Source: Hofstenia miamia
Taxonomy: Eukaryota; Xenacoelomorpha; Acoela
Length of the DNA: 64,000 nucleotides
Reading direction: 5' to 3'
Assembly (NCBI GenBank): GCA_004352715.1
Contig: SCFE01000049.1
Span: forward strand, 604,831-668,830
Within the stretch, counting starts at the first letter, position 1. The number at the start of each line of letters is the position of its first letter. Shown piece after piece: positions 1-10,786 of this stretch. The notes beneath the pieces were generated by a model, which saw nothing but the letters and a program-made list of their open reading frames with translations, searched no databases and had not been told where the DNA came from. Both the position numbers and the translations under genes were made by a program.

Positions 1-412
1 GCGTTTTGTTGAGTTTACAAATTATAGAGGCGCTTTGTGGATATAATTATATAGATTATTTTAAGAATATTTTTAAATTTTTTTTATGAATATTTACATG
101 ATTTACAGATTAAATTAATATAATATTTAACTTCGACGTATTTACATCATTATTTATTAAACATTTTAGTAGAAATAACTAAAAACATTAGTTAAATATT
201 AGCACATTTACAAATTTTGGCTGTTTGTTGTCTTTGCCTTTAATGAAAAGGATTAATTGAATAAGTAACCACAACTAAGTGTGAAAGTGGCATATGCTTC
301 ATCATCAGAATTGGCAGGTTACTACTTACTAGTATATATACTGACTAGTAAATTACTAGTAATGCTACTAGGAACTAATTTGAGGTTACCTCTTTAAGTT
401 ATCGGGGATTAG
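1..412. other. AT-rich sequence with short repeated motifs, no gene seen
   Basis: No exon or ORF of note. Positions 27-40 carry the motif GAGGCGCTTTGTGG and position 1 starts inside another copy; the motif recurs at 1057-1308. Positions 316-372 are rich in TTACTAGTA-type words, which recur at 951-1005 beyond the MITE at 413-765, so the MITE may sit inside an older repeat. Confidence 0.5.
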
Positions 413-765
413 TAGGGCCCGGCGGTATACCAAACTGAGAACCGAAACCGCGGTTTTTTAAAAAAAACCGAACCGGACTTTGGAAATTAGACGGTTTCGG
501 TTTTGAGATTAGGCCCTAAACCCGTCCCGCCTCCAACTCTCCAAAAGATTAAAAATAAAAGAAGAAATAGCTTACTATTCTATAAACTATGTACTACTAC
601 TGTAAGTAAAATAATATTCGTATAACTACAAAAATAGGCTGAGAATATCTGCGATGATGGTTGTTAGTCTCGTCTGCTAAATTAAAAAATATCGAACCAA
701 AACCGAAACCGCGGTTTTTTAAAAAACCGAACCGAACTGAAAAATTTCGAAACCGCCGGGCCCTA
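413..765. mobile_element. Non-autonomous hAT-type MITE (353 bp)
   Basis: The element starts TAGGGCCCGGCGGT and ends ACCGCCGGGCCCTA, a perfect 14-bp terminal inverted repeat. It is flanked by an exact 8-bp direct repeat, GGGATTAG, at 405-412 and 766-773. An 8-bp target duplication with short inverted ends of this kind is the hallmark of hAT transposons. The interior holds CCGAACCG-rich, AAAACCG-rich subterminal tracts at both ends and no coding capacity; the 61-codon minus-strand ORF inside is incidental. It must be mobilised in trans by a hAT transposase. Confidence 0.93.
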
Positions 766-773
766 GGGATTAG

Positions 774-1076
774 TAATAACACCTTTTCAAGTGAATCATG
801 AGTTCATGAGTGTATGTAATGGTATGCAATCAAGCAATATTATACTGCTTCTTCGCTTTTGCAGTCATACAATGAGCTACTGAACATATATCAATTTAAA
901 GGCAAATCTCCCAATAATAATGGGATATGTAGGACATCAGAGTATTTTATTAGGTTACTACGGTTACTAGTAGGTCATTGATCAGTTACTAGTAACCAGT
1001 TTCTAGGCTAACACAAATTTCCAACCTTATTCATCATGTTTAAAATTAAGGGTTGAGAGGCGCTTTGTTGCGAAAA
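774..1076. other. Intergenic, AT-rich
   Basis: No coding signal. TTACTAGTA-type words at 951-1005 mirror those at 316-372. One GAGGCGCTTTGTTG motif lies at 1057-1070. Confidence 0.4.
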
Positions 1077-1313
1077 TATATTTATAAGAGGCGCTATGTA
1101 GCGTCCGATATAGAAAACCATATAATTGACATAACAATTTTAAAATATGATTTTATATGCTCCATTTAATGTAATATAGGATTTTGAGACCGTTCAGTTG
1201 AATACTTTACTAGTAGAAGCCGAAAGGCGCTCTGTGTATAGGAATTTTCTGCTCGGAGGCGCTTTGTTGAGTTCCTTCGAAAATTACATACACAAAGCGC
1301 CTCTTATAAGTAT

Positions 1314-1314
<1 letters not shown>
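1077..1314. mobile_element. Candidate short inverted-repeat element with GGCGCT motifs
   Basis: The left end reads TATTTATAAGAGGCGCTATG and the right end, reverse-complemented, reads TACTTATAAGAGGCGCTTTG, giving an imperfect inverted repeat of about 24 bp. Two more direct motif copies lie inside (about 1224-1238 and 1256-1269) and related copies lie outside (27-40, 1057-1070). No convincing target duplication is visible, so the exact ends and transposon type are open. Confidence 0.5.

Positions 1315-1321
<7 letters not shown>

Positions 1322-1366
<45 letters not shown>
1322..1366. repeat. (TA)n microsatellite
   Basis: Uninterrupted TA dinucleotide tract, directly right of the GGCGCT-motif element. 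Confidence 0.97.
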
Positions 1367-1369
<3 letters not shown>

Positions 1370-1828
1370 TTTGTATTGAAATTTTAACTTACTTTTTTAA
1401 AAAAACTGCACAATTAAATAAAACACTGTTCAGTTACAAGGGAGTATCATCAGTGAAGAAACCTACTCAAGCAAACCTATAAATTGTTTGACAAGCAATC
1501 TTAGCAATGAGTGCAAAAGAGGAGTTTAGAAAGGAAATTATACATTTTTTATAACATTTCGTTTCTTGTATATCCCAGGAGCAAACGTACTTTTGGTGGT
1601 TTCCACTAACAATGAGATTGTAATAATTCGATGCTTGTCAACCCAGCAAGATGTTTGCAGTGAAGAACCAAATATTTAGTGACCATACTAGTCTCTATAG
1701 AATTTAAATACCAACAACAGCCTGGAGCAATGCCAAACTTAGGTTTAATCAAACTATTTTTAACAGTTAGTATTGAAGTGGTTCGCAACACACAGTACAT
1801 ATTTCAAAATTAACAAAATTCAAATTAC
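1367..1828. other. Sequence downstream of the last FANCM exon found
   Basis: I looked on the minus strand for the helicase lobe-2 exon expected next (family motifs IV-VI) and did not find it. A 64-codon minus-strand ORF at 1606-1800 does not resemble FANCM. Most likely this is intron, with the remaining exons beyond position 1. Confidence 0.45.
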
Positions 1829-2026
1829 CTCTAAGCATCTAAAAACAAGGTCTAAACCAGGCAAGCTCTTTAACTGAGTAGGACTTAACATCTTGTCGCC
1901 TGACTGAAGTGATATGAGGTAAGTGTAAAGGCACCGCATGCCATGAATATTTAACACTTCCCAACCATGATAGATGCTGATGGCAAGCACGAAAGCACAT
2001 TCAACTTTACTACGAAGTTGTTTGGT
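1829..2026 (-). CDS. FANCM: FANCM exon 7 (helical insert, last exon in window)
   Basis: Acceptor TTTTAG (2027-2032), donor GTAATT (1828-1823). It encodes [20 protein letters not shown], which matches the ISLYHGYELL region of FANCM. Ends in phase 0, so another exon is required. Confidence 0.92.
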
Positions 2027-5000
2027 CTAAAATTAGTAGATTTGTAACCGAAAAAACGAAAATTTCAAGTGTAAAAAGAGCCTCCAATAGAAAGTAGATA
2101 TAGATAACAAATGTAAGAGTAGTCCAATGCTCACTGTTATTTAAAACAAACTTTAACTCTATTAAGGAAAAATGGAATTCCAATTATTTTCTCAAATACA
2201 TTGGAGTGATAAAACGACACTAAAAAAATACATCAAAATCAATTGTCGTATACGTATTATGGTAAACTTACCTTTTGCTGAAATGAGGCGTTAATCCTGA
2301 AGTCTTCTCTTAACCTTATCATATCATATTTCCCCATATTTGCAGGATTGCGATCGCACATAACATCATATTCAACTAACGTGTTTACCAAAAATCGCAA
2401 CACCTAAACTTTAATACTTACAGCAACGTTTGAAAAAAGTTGAGATCAAAATCGAAGGAAATAAAAATTACATTTAAATATAGCTCACGAATGTGCTGAA
2501 TATCGTCATCAAATTCCACGAGACATTTTACCAATTCTCTGCGTTTGCAATATTGCGCAATATCCAACGACTCTTCAGATCTGACTTCTATCGCTGAGAT
2601 GTTAAGATTAGTAACTACCTCTTGCATAACTGAAAATGCGCTGCCCGGAGTAGCTGTGAGTGCCAAAACACGAAAACTATAGCCATGCAGTTCTTGAATG
2701 ATCTATATATTCGAATAGATACAGAGTGAAATATAAAAAACACATTCATAAACAACAAAATTTCAGAAGTTTGCTAAGAACTTATGATACAATTAAAGAT
2801 TGTATTACCTCATGACGTTCTACACTATAGAGTAGAACAGTAGAGATGAGCGCGGTACAGGTTTTTTAAAATGAGCGCGGTACAGGTTTTTTAAAAAACT
2901 TCACTGCTAACTACCGCGAAGTCCGTTTTTTAAATCAAACCACTTCAATAAATGAAATTTTACCCCGGTGTACCGCAACAATGGCGATTTTCATCTTCGT
3001 AAGAAAAGATAGATATTTCCGAATTGTCTACTAGGGTCATGGATCATTCGTAGAAAAGTTTAAAGACAAATTCTCAGGTATTTTGTCATTTCGTTCAATT
3101 TTATTAGGGTAGAATCATAATTTTCCATGAAATATATAAAAATTACTTTGTATGTGAAACCTTTTAGTTTTGCTTCAGAAACAGTTTTTTGAGAAATACA
3201 CAGAGATTTTAAATCTTAAAACAAAATATGTTATCTGTATAACTTTTATGCCACAGCAAGTTGTTTTAATTCTACCGCTAACCACCGCAATTGTGTAAAT
3301 CGTACCGCGGTGCACTGCAGTATAAAAAGATGCAAAAACTTCAAAAAAAATATAGTGCACTATGACTTGCAAGTGGGGTGGTCTCCATAATAAAATAGGG
3401 TTAACCCTAACCCCATTATCTAAACACTAAAATTGCATTCATAAGCTCAAGCACATTTCAGAAATATGCTAGTCATCATTATAAAAGAAGCAGTGGTATG
3501 AAAACATTATGTTGATAATTTAATTTGGAAAATTTATACCGGACATGCAAATCAAGGGGATTCGTAAGAAAATCTGCCAACTGCAATGATGCAATTATTT
3601 GAAATTATTGAAAACCATACCTGACAATAAGCATAATTCCCTGTTGCACGATGAGCTTCATCAAACACAATACATTTGATGCGATTTGCAATGAGTGGGA
3701 AATTTCTTAAATCGTTCATTAGAATTTGAGGGGTACAAAACACCATTCTTTTACACCTCCAAAGCAGCTTCCGCGTCTCAAGGTTAGTCTTACCTAATAG
3801 CATTTAGGACACCGGTGTTATATAACTGATATACCAGTAATCTCTGAAGTATCGTCTGCTGAAATGCCAGTAACCTCGTAACACGCTTTCAATTGTTGTG
3901 TAACCAATGGTCGAGAAGGGGCAAGAAAAACTGTAATTTCTAAATAGATCGAATATATATATATATATATAATTTACTTTGGATTTTCAAAATCAACGAT
4001 TTTTATGTAAGTTTTAATATATTCAATTAGTTGGAAAAGTTACTTAACACATTCATGTGCACAAATATCTGTGCAAACGTGAAATAGTTACAGTTGATTA
4101 TAATAAGATAGTTTGAGAAGCCTCATTAAAATTTAGCTAATACCAACTGAAAAAATTCGTTTTTGTGAATAGTCATTATAAATCAGCAATTGCTCTTTCT
4201 CATTCAGGAATAAATTTTCAAGTATTGTAATGAACCGTTGAGAGAAAACAATTAAAAGCAATATGAATGGAAAGTTAGTAACAAGCTCAAAAGCATACTA
4301 ATATTAAAGAAGAAACCGTCACTTTTACAAATTGAACATTTGTACTCAATGACAATATACATGGACTAAGTTTAATGAACGACTTTTATATATAATGAAA
4401 TATAATTGTTGATGTTCGCTCTAATTGGGTCTAAGGGTGCATTATATCAAAAGCCTATTTAGGAAAATACTGAACTACAATTGGTAAATGGAGAGGTAAA
4501 AATGGTTAGTGGAATTGAAAATTACTCCACATAGTTACCGTTTGTAAACCATCGATAGAAATTAAGCATGACAACTGCAGCAATGAACGTTTTTCCTAAC
4601 CCGGTGGGCAGTGATACGAGAGTGTTGGAAAAGAGACATTTCTTTACTATATTGAATTGATAATCTCGAACTTCCTTATTAGTGGGATATATCCATCTAC
4701 TTTTGACATCATCACTTTCTAAAAACTTATTTCAATATGATTATCAACATAATTCCAATTGCAATTGAATTTAAATAATATAAGCAAAAGTCTGTATGTT
4801 TCACTATTATTATTTAAATTTAAAAAAAGTTTTGTTAATTAAAATATAAATTGCCGCCTAGTAGCAATCTCAGGTGATAAGCCATTTGCATTGGTACTTT
4901 TGAATTTAAAGCTAACACCCAAGTTATTGTAGAACATTAACGCTTTGATTCACTTTTAATTTGTAAATTTGCATTGGAAGAACTTCCCATTGCACTTGCG

Positions 5001-7831
5001 GTAAATGAAATTGCGGTTGTCTTGTGGAAAACTAATAATCTTGAAATAGTGACAGAGTTTCAGCGTTTAATGATTTATAAGTTGAAAAAATTTCGAATAG
5101 TAAAGTTGAAGTAGAGGTGTAAACACAGCCATCCAAGGCCAATTTGGCACATAAATCATGAAATTATTATATAAAAATAATAAAGTTTCAATTAAAGAAA
5201 TATCGCTGAAAAAAGTCGACGTGAAAGCTCTATCGAATTTTCGACAAAACAACTAAATACTGCCATTTGATAAACAGCTGATAAGGTGAACGATACTCGA
5301 ATCAGATGGCTGCATGAAAATAATTTCTTAGTTCAAATAAGAAAACAGACTCCCAAAGCGCTGATTATTGATGTTAACTATCTCAACTTCAGATCCAGTT
5401 TCAAATGCTAAATGAAATATTATATACGAAATCCCAATTATATTCAATATTTGGCAACAAAAGCACGATTTATAAATTACAGGTGCAGAAGTATTAACCC
5501 TAAACGCACTTAGAGCAGCCGATTCGGTCACCCATGCCGTTTTTTGTTCATAACTTTGCGAGAAATTAATTTTTTTAACTGAATTTTTTCTGAATTTTCC
5601 CAAAAACTATCTGTGAACGAAATATAGTTAAAGTGGAATAATTTTTTTATCAGAGCTTTGCCAAAGGGGTCTGAAAAAATGCATTTTAGCAAAAATTCAA
5701 AAAATTTTTGGTGCAACATGCATTTCACATTTTCAATATTTCGATAGATATCAACATATTTATTCAATTAATTTGAGTGAGTCATTATTATGCATGGGCT
5801 CCTACGTCCGCGGGTATCCGGTTGGGAGACATATTTGGTATATTGCATGATGTATACGCATTATTGTATGGTATACGCATTTTAATGGTATAGTGTAAGG
5901 TATATTTAATCAAAATCGAATGACATCACGCTAATTTATTAAGTTTATTAAGTTATTTATTCGTTATAATTTCTTTGTACTTTTATTCAATACTTTTTAC
6001 TGATACTATTTTTACTTTTACAATACAACCAGCAAGTCGATATATATACACAGTGTATATATATATATATATATATATATANNNNNNNNNNNNNNNNNNN
6101 NNNNNNNNNNNNNNNNNNNNNNNNNNNNNNNNNNNNNNNNNNNNNNNNNNNNNNNNNNNNNNNNNNNNNNNNNNNNNNNNNNNNNNNNNNNNNNNNNNNN
6201 NNTATATATATATATATATATATATATACATACGAATTAAGGCTCGGCTCGGGCTCGACTCGTGTCAGAAATACTGGGCTCGCAGGGGCCTATATCACAG
6301 GGTTACAAAGTAAATAGTTTCTAAAGGATGTATAGGTAGCTTGCTACGAATTCGCGAATTTGACCACATTTCCTCAAGAAATTTCGCATATTTCTGGTTG
6401 AATTTTAAAGTTTGAGATAATGAAGCAATCGAGCTCGACTTAAACAAAGGATATATTATAAAATCGTAAATTTCCGTCGAATTTTAGGGGATCGACCTAT
6501 ACAACAGCAAATACGGTATTTGATTTTTGAAACGTAAATAAACATTATTTTATTTCTAATTTCATTTTTAGAAATGTCAGTTTATTGAAAATTATGAAAA
6601 TGGCCTTGAACGTATTTTTGGTTTTCCTATTAGAGCAAGTCTGACAATAACTAGAAGGAACACGAGCTAAATAAACTTTTTCCTTCTATTTTTAATGCTC
6701 AATTCATAAAGGTTTTTTCACAATTTTATTTTCATTTAAAATCGCAACCAATGAATATATTTTTTAAAGATGTAGTCAAAGGTGTACCTTTCACTATGCC
6801 AAAAATTTACTACTTTATCTTCAAAAGTTTTGAAATAAAAAGGTGTCGCATAGGATCCCTCCGCCTTCAGTGTTTTATTGACATTTTATACCTCAGTTCG
6901 CTTAGGGGTAAATTTCTCAATAGTCTATCATTACAAAATCAAGTCAATTTGTTATGAAAAATGTATCTACGATTCGATTAACAATGAAAACGAGTTTCCA
7001 AAAGGCATTAGTATTTATTTAGAATTGAGTCAAATGCCTAGAATTAGTTGATTTGATTTGATAATGTGATTCGTCATTTAAAAGTAAGCTTATATTTTTT
7101 TCGGAAATTGCATAATTTTATACAAATAATTTCGTTATAGAAGCTTGAAATGATAAAAAATATCTTTGGTAATTCGTAAAGGATAAAAGTATAAGGAAAT
7201 TAATTTGTTGTACAGCAGGTATTAATAGCAATTTTAAATTTACGCATTTGCTTTCCGTTAGCCTGAGAAATTGAATTATTCATAATATGCCTTCATTGAT
7301 TGCATTCTAGTTTACACATGTTGATGATATTCCCATTGTCAACTAAAATATTAAATGATCTGTCAAAAATAGATAGTGTGTACAATATTTCAAACTCGGT
7401 GTTACCGATAAAAATTAAAAAATTTCAATGTGAATAAAAATAAGACAAATATAAAGTACATGATGGAATATCCGAGTATATTTTGATGAATAAATTAAAA
7501 GGTTGATGTTCATTAGTGATAAAAGTATATTTTCAGTGAGTCATTAACAGTGAACAATGTATAAACTACTTTAAAGCAATTCAACTTTAAAATATTCCAA
7601 ATAAAATAAATTGCACAATCAAATTAATATGAATTTTTATTTATTCCTCCGTTAAAATGCAGGCAAAAAAATCTTCCAGCTTAAGGGGTAAGCAACGAAA
7701 TTGCGTCCCTTACCGTCTAAACAGAGTAGACTAGCAAGCAAAATATCATCATCATCGTCGTCGTCGAATTCAACAGTTCGATCAATAGTTTCTTTTTTAT
7801 TCCATGCATCTGACAGTGTCTTCTGCTTCAT
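1829..7831 (-). CDS. FANCM: FANCM, ATP-dependent DNA translocase (N-terminal half, seven exons)
   Basis: FANCM (MPH1/Hef family) is the DNA-remodelling motor of the Fanconi anaemia core complex; it binds branched DNA and stalled forks in the nucleus. Seven exons join with consistent phases into 379 codons: 7714-7831, 4539-4718, 3835-3939, 3621-3793, 2472-2702, 2272-2403, 1829-2026. The start [10 protein letters not shown] followed by an acidic Asp run resembles the vertebrate FANCM N-terminus. Motif I is LPTGLGKT followed by [14 protein letters not shown]; motif Ia [11 protein letters not shown]; motif II DEAH in [18 protein letters not shown]; motif III LTATPGS. The family signature IEVRSEES follows motif III, and the helical insert region begins after it ([27 protein letters not shown]). 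Lobe 2 is not in the window. Introns range from 41 nt to about 3 kb. No frameshift or internal stop is seen, so the gene looks functional. Confidence 0.92.
2272..2403 (-). CDS. FANCM: FANCM exon 6 (helical insert)
   Basis: Acceptor TTTAG (2404-2408), donor GTAAGT (2271-2266). It encodes the [19 protein letters not shown] stretch, which lines up with the family's insert domain between the two helicase lobes. Confidence 0.92.
2472..2702 (-). CDS. FANCM: FANCM exon 5 (motif III)
   Basis: Begins in phase 0 with [20 protein letters not shown] and carries the FANCM-specific [11 protein letters not shown] segment. The exon ends at a GTAATT donor (2471-2466). Confidence 0.95.
2846..3320. repeat. Decayed repeat inside FANCM intron 4
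   Basis: A perfect 25-bp tandem duplication (2846-2870 and 2871-2895, starting ATGAGCGCGGTACAGG) faces a partly inverted GTACCGCGGTGCACTGCAG at 3302-3320. CCGC-rich words in between resemble a degenerate MITE. No target duplication was found. Confidence 0.4.
3621..3793 (-). CDS. FANCM: FANCM exon 4 (motif II, DEAH)
   Basis: Encodes [11 protein letters not shown], the [11 protein letters not shown] segment and the DEAH box, ending NYAYCQ at the CAG/GTATGG donor (3620). The exon opens after the 41-nt intron's CTATTAG acceptor. Confidence 0.95.
3835..3939 (-). CDS. FANCM: FANCM exon 3 (motif Ia)
   Basis: Acceptor TTTAG ending at 3940; encodes [20 protein letters not shown]. It ends at a GT donor (3834-3833) that opens a 41-nt intron. 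Confidence 0.95.
4539..4718 (-). CDS. FANCM: FANCM exon 2 (helicase motifs Q/I)
   Basis: Acceptor TTTTTAG at 4719-4725, donor GTAACT at 4538-4533. It encodes the [13 protein letters not shown] entry motif and the Walker A LPTGLGKT. The phases match exons 1 and 3. Confidence 0.95.
4740..7713 (-). other. FANCM: FANCM intron 1 (about 3 kb)
   Basis: No exon is required here because exons 1 and 2 join in phase. It contains a (TA)n tract with a 121-N gap (6082-6202) and a CGGCTCGGGCTCG-type stretch at 6241-6263 that recalls the GAGCCGAGC MITE at 54492. Minus-strand ORFs at 5067-5767 match nothing I recognise. Confidence 0.6.
6059..6226. repeat. (TA)n microsatellite with internal 121-N gap
   Basis: TA tracts on both sides of N 6082-6202; the gap is plainly a failure to assemble the microsatellite. 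Confidence 0.95.
7714..7831 (-). CDS. FANCM: FANCM exon 1 (start codon exon)
   Basis: ATG at 7831-7829 (minus). It encodes 39 codons plus one base and ends at a GTAAGG donor (7713-7708). The product has the short [10 protein letters not shown] start and a run of seven Asp followed by ILLASLL, matching the layout of the vertebrate N-terminus. The phase-1 end joins in frame to exon 2. The frame is open for a few codons 5' of this ATG, but the match to the family begins here. Confidence 0.85.
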
Positions 7832-8248
7832 AAATCTAAAATAAGAAATGTAATTAGCAGCGCTTAAAGACCCGAGTTAAATTGAACATTCCACTTAATA
7901 TATCACTCGAAAATGAAGAAATAATTAGTTATATAATTAATTCTACTTCAATGTTTAAATTTGGATCTTGCGATTTCCTCAATAAATAATCTTGGATATG
8001 CCCTTGGTCGATATTCGACATAAATAATTCTAGAGAACGGTGGTGTCTACTCTCTCGTTCTTGTAAATGTCAAATCAAAAGTAGAATGCTAAATCATGCA
8101 ATATATGTAATAGCAAAAATGTAATTTAGAGAACAGTGATTTACATGTTGTTCTTGCCTGATATTGTACCATCTTATATAATCATGCGGATTTGAAAAGG
8201 CAAAAATGGGTTGCCAAATACTCTGAAAATTTCATATTCTGTCATTAG
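7832..8248. promoter_or_regulatory. Region upstream of FANCM, possible shared promoter
   Basis: About 400 bp between the FANCM start codon (minus) and an exon-like ORF on plus (8249). No TATA box or initiator can be asserted. If the plus-strand ORF is a gene, the two would be divergent. Confidence 0.25.
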
Positions 8249-8496
8249 TGTGTTGAAAACAATAAGGAAAAATTTGCTAATCAAGGCGGTATTTCTCAGA
8301 ATCCTGAAATCGCAATTACTAAGGATAAGATTGAACAAGAGAAATCCTTATAGAAATTGGAAAGAGAAATCCCAACTAGCAAAAATGCTAAAGAAACAGA
8401 TCTTGGCATTCTGGATACGGAATTGGAGAAACGATTACTAGGCAAACAATACAAGCATATTCAAAGCGGTTTCAGTGTAGCCACAAAGAAACTATC
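8249..8496 (+). pseudogene. Exon-like ORF, Lys/Glu-rich, unknown
   Basis: Preceded by a CATTAG acceptor (8243-8248) and followed by a GTAAGT donor (8497). The frame encodes a charged stretch including NAKETDLGILDTELEKRLLG and is broken by one TAG near 8352. The charge pattern suggests a helical or coiled segment. I do not recognise the family. It could be an exon of a decayed gene or a chance ORF. Confidence 0.3.
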
Positions 8497-8555
8497 GTAA
8501 GTTCATTACAAGTCATATTACCCTTCTATTCTTTATTGTAATATTCATGCTATAC

Positions 8556-8650
8556 CAGTGATTCTCAACTGGGGTCCATGTAACTTTACTGGGGTTCACA
8601 CACAAAACAGCGAATTGGGGTCCACGGTGACATTTTGATGGTCCATAGAG
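8556..8650 (+). mobile_element. hAT (Charlie-like) left end
   Basis: The sequence CAGTGATTCTCAACTGGGG is close to the classic hAT terminus CAGTGGTTCTCAA, and a second GGGGTCCA-type word follows at 8618. No matching right end was found before the mariner relic, so this is a truncated copy. The right boundary is arbitrary. Confidence 0.55.
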
Positions 8651-8989
8651 CAATTCTAATTCAGAACGGTTTTCATTACTGAGAATGTAATTTCAACAGA
8701 AACTTCACCCATTTTAAACTACTAAAAGTAAAAATACATGTATTGACGCAGCGATTATATTTTTTTATAGAAATGTAATTGTTAAATATTTTATTTGTAT
8801 TAGTTTAGTTTTCCCTAAAAATACAGCATAATCATTTACTGTATATTTATTATTAACAATTCTACTATTTTATTACAGTTGTAATTAATCTGGTTCTTGC
8901 ATAAATCGCAGAAACTTTTAAATATATATATATATATATATACATGGTGTCCCACAAAAATATTCCCTACTTTTTAATGGATTATATCT
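8651..8989. other. AT-rich spacer with (TA)n tract
   Basis: No gene. A (TA)n tract at 8921-8942 abuts the mariner relic. Confidence 0.5.
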
Positions 8990-10060
8990 TCGACTTAAAT
9001 TAATTTATTTTAATAATTTTTTTTCAAAATGTAGTAAATTTTGTTTTCTTTTCGAATAATTTAAGTTTCTGGAAATCGGTTGAATAACCAATTCACAGTG
9101 ATCAATTTTCTGAAAGGGTAGAAAACTATTTGTCCAAAGTCGTACTGATATAAATCTGGAGAGTAGGGTGATTGTTTGATGCGCTCTAAGTGATGTTTCT
9201 CAAAAACTCAGATGTTTTAATCGCAATATGAGGGCGGGCATTGTCAGGCCACCATAGCATCTTGGAGATTGGCATTCGTTTTGGCTTTCTTGGAGGAACT
9301 TGTCAAGTGTGGTATGCACGAAATCACAGTAATATTTTGCGTCTACTGTCTCCCCAGGTGCAGTACCTTTTAAACAAAACTTGCCATCTCCTGAAAATGC
9401 GAAAAGAATGAGGGTTTTCTTAGCAGTTTGCTGAATTCTTGAAACCTTTGGTCAAGGAGTGCCTTTCGTAAGCGAAACTTTCATATCACTTCTCCAAGGC
9501 TGAGTCGAAAAGATAACCCATGTTTCGTCCTCAGTAATCAATTGATTCAGAATGACCTCTTGAGAACGTTCATAAAAATTCTTAAAGCATTTTGGGCGCA
9601 CATTACTCTCTTCCTCTTGTGGTCACTGGTAAGATGGTATTGGACCCAAACGCTACAGATCTTTTTCATTCCCAAATCCTCCGCGAAAACTCGTCAAATT
9701 GTTTCTCGTGGAATATCCATGACCTCTTCTAGTACTCGAAGTGTTACATGGGGATCGATGTAATCTTTGTCTTGCGCGAGCATTGAGTCACCTCGTGAAA
9801 GACGCCATTTCTTGGTGCATCACTGAAGCATGTTCTTGTAGTCATTAAATTATTGGAACCAGCGATATATTGTAAGCGTAGTTGGTGGTTCATCACCCCA
9901 TACGTACAACAACTTTTCAGATACTATTTGCGACAACACCATTCATCTCCGTGTAGAGATAACAACGTGCAGCAGATTTCGAATACAACATATTTGCCGA
10001 CATGCACTAAAATGAAATGTATAAATAGTAGCAGTGAGCATTATTAAATGAATTGTGAAC
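8990..10060 (-). pseudogene. Mariner-type transposase relic
   Basis: Read on minus, the fragments follow the order of a mariner transposase. An HTH-linked segment (TLTIYRWFQ near 9850) leads into a second helix-turn-helix (LRVLEEVMDIPRETI near 9720-9760). The first catalytic Asp follows in ITEDETWV (9517-9541), the second in DNARPHIAIKTSEFLRN (9195-9245) and the third in SPYSPDLYQYDF (9137-9170). Several frameshifts and stops separate the blocks, so no transposase can be made. The relic lies immediately right of a (TA)n tract, consistent with the TA target of mariners, but the terminal repeats are not clear. Confidence 0.8.
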
Positions 10061-10186
10061 TTAGAACTGCGCTCATAATGTGAGATAAGATATGTAGCTA
10101 ATATTTTCACCCACCAATTTTAAGTGGCGCACATGTGCGCGCGCATATTGACATTACTTTTGGGTAATGCTACTTACGGAAATTCT

Positions 10187-10750
10187 CAGCTTTATTCATT
10201 CTGGCAAACGATTCTGATCAGTATGACAGAATATTCACAATATCACCGCCAGTTGACATTGACCACCTTGGATTTGTTGGACAGCCAGCTAAACGTCAGA
10301 ATGAAACTTCAGTTAAATATTTTCAGGACCACAGTATTGCAAATATCCGTGCGTTCATTTTAGCTTTTGATGTAACTGATCTAAGTGAGATTAAAGCTAT
10401 TCAAGATCCTATACAGCTCTGGAATGTCTCCTATCAAGAATAGGCGAGTCTAAGATTCCTTTCTCCGTAGATGAGATAAACTCACATTTTGCTAAGATAT
10501 CCATGGACAATAACTACTGCAGCCCTCAGATTGCAATTTTATACTCAATGAAAGAAAATCGCAAGAAATGATAGTGCCACTTCATGGAAGATATTTCCAA
10601 ATTAATCCTGTCCAGAACATTCAGCGAACTGAAACTGTAAATCTTCTGGGTGTTACTTCGACTAAAGACTGACATTTCCTGATCATGTTACTAAGAAGCT
10701 GGTCCGAACGTTTTCTAATAATGCAATTTTAAGGTCTATTTTGTCAATTT
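10187..10750 (+). pseudogene. LINE ORF2 fragments (reverse transcriptase region)
   Basis: Plus-strand pieces look like a Jockey/CR1-type ORF2. PFSVDEINSHFAKIS (10460-10505) resembles the segment before the RT. KSQEMIVPLHGRYF followed by ETVNLLGVTS (10556-10665) and LVRTFSNNAILRS (10700-10738) resembles the late RT/thumb, where families have a LLGV core. Stops and frameshifts are frequent. The endonuclease-like part of the same family lies further right (11040-11668), so the pieces are not collinear with an intact element and derive from rearrangement or two copies. Confidence 0.6.
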
Positions 10751-10786
10751 TCAAAAAATTTTCGCGGGGCTTCACCCCGCCTTTGG

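Noticed and set aside
1057-1303. Regularly spaced GGCGCT motifs as a CRISPR array
   Set aside because: Eukaryotic context, variable spacing and orientation, no constant repeat length.
1606-1800. Minus ORF as the next FANCM exon
   Set aside because: No helicase lobe-2 motif and no similarity to the family in any of the three frames.
2846-3320. Intact hAT MITE in FANCM intron 4
   Set aside because: The ends are only partly inverted and the flanks show no 8-bp duplication, so kept only as a decayed repeat.
9542-9763. Plus-strand ORF of 73 codons
   Set aside because: Shadow of the mariner transposase on the minus strand, which has catalytic motifs in order.
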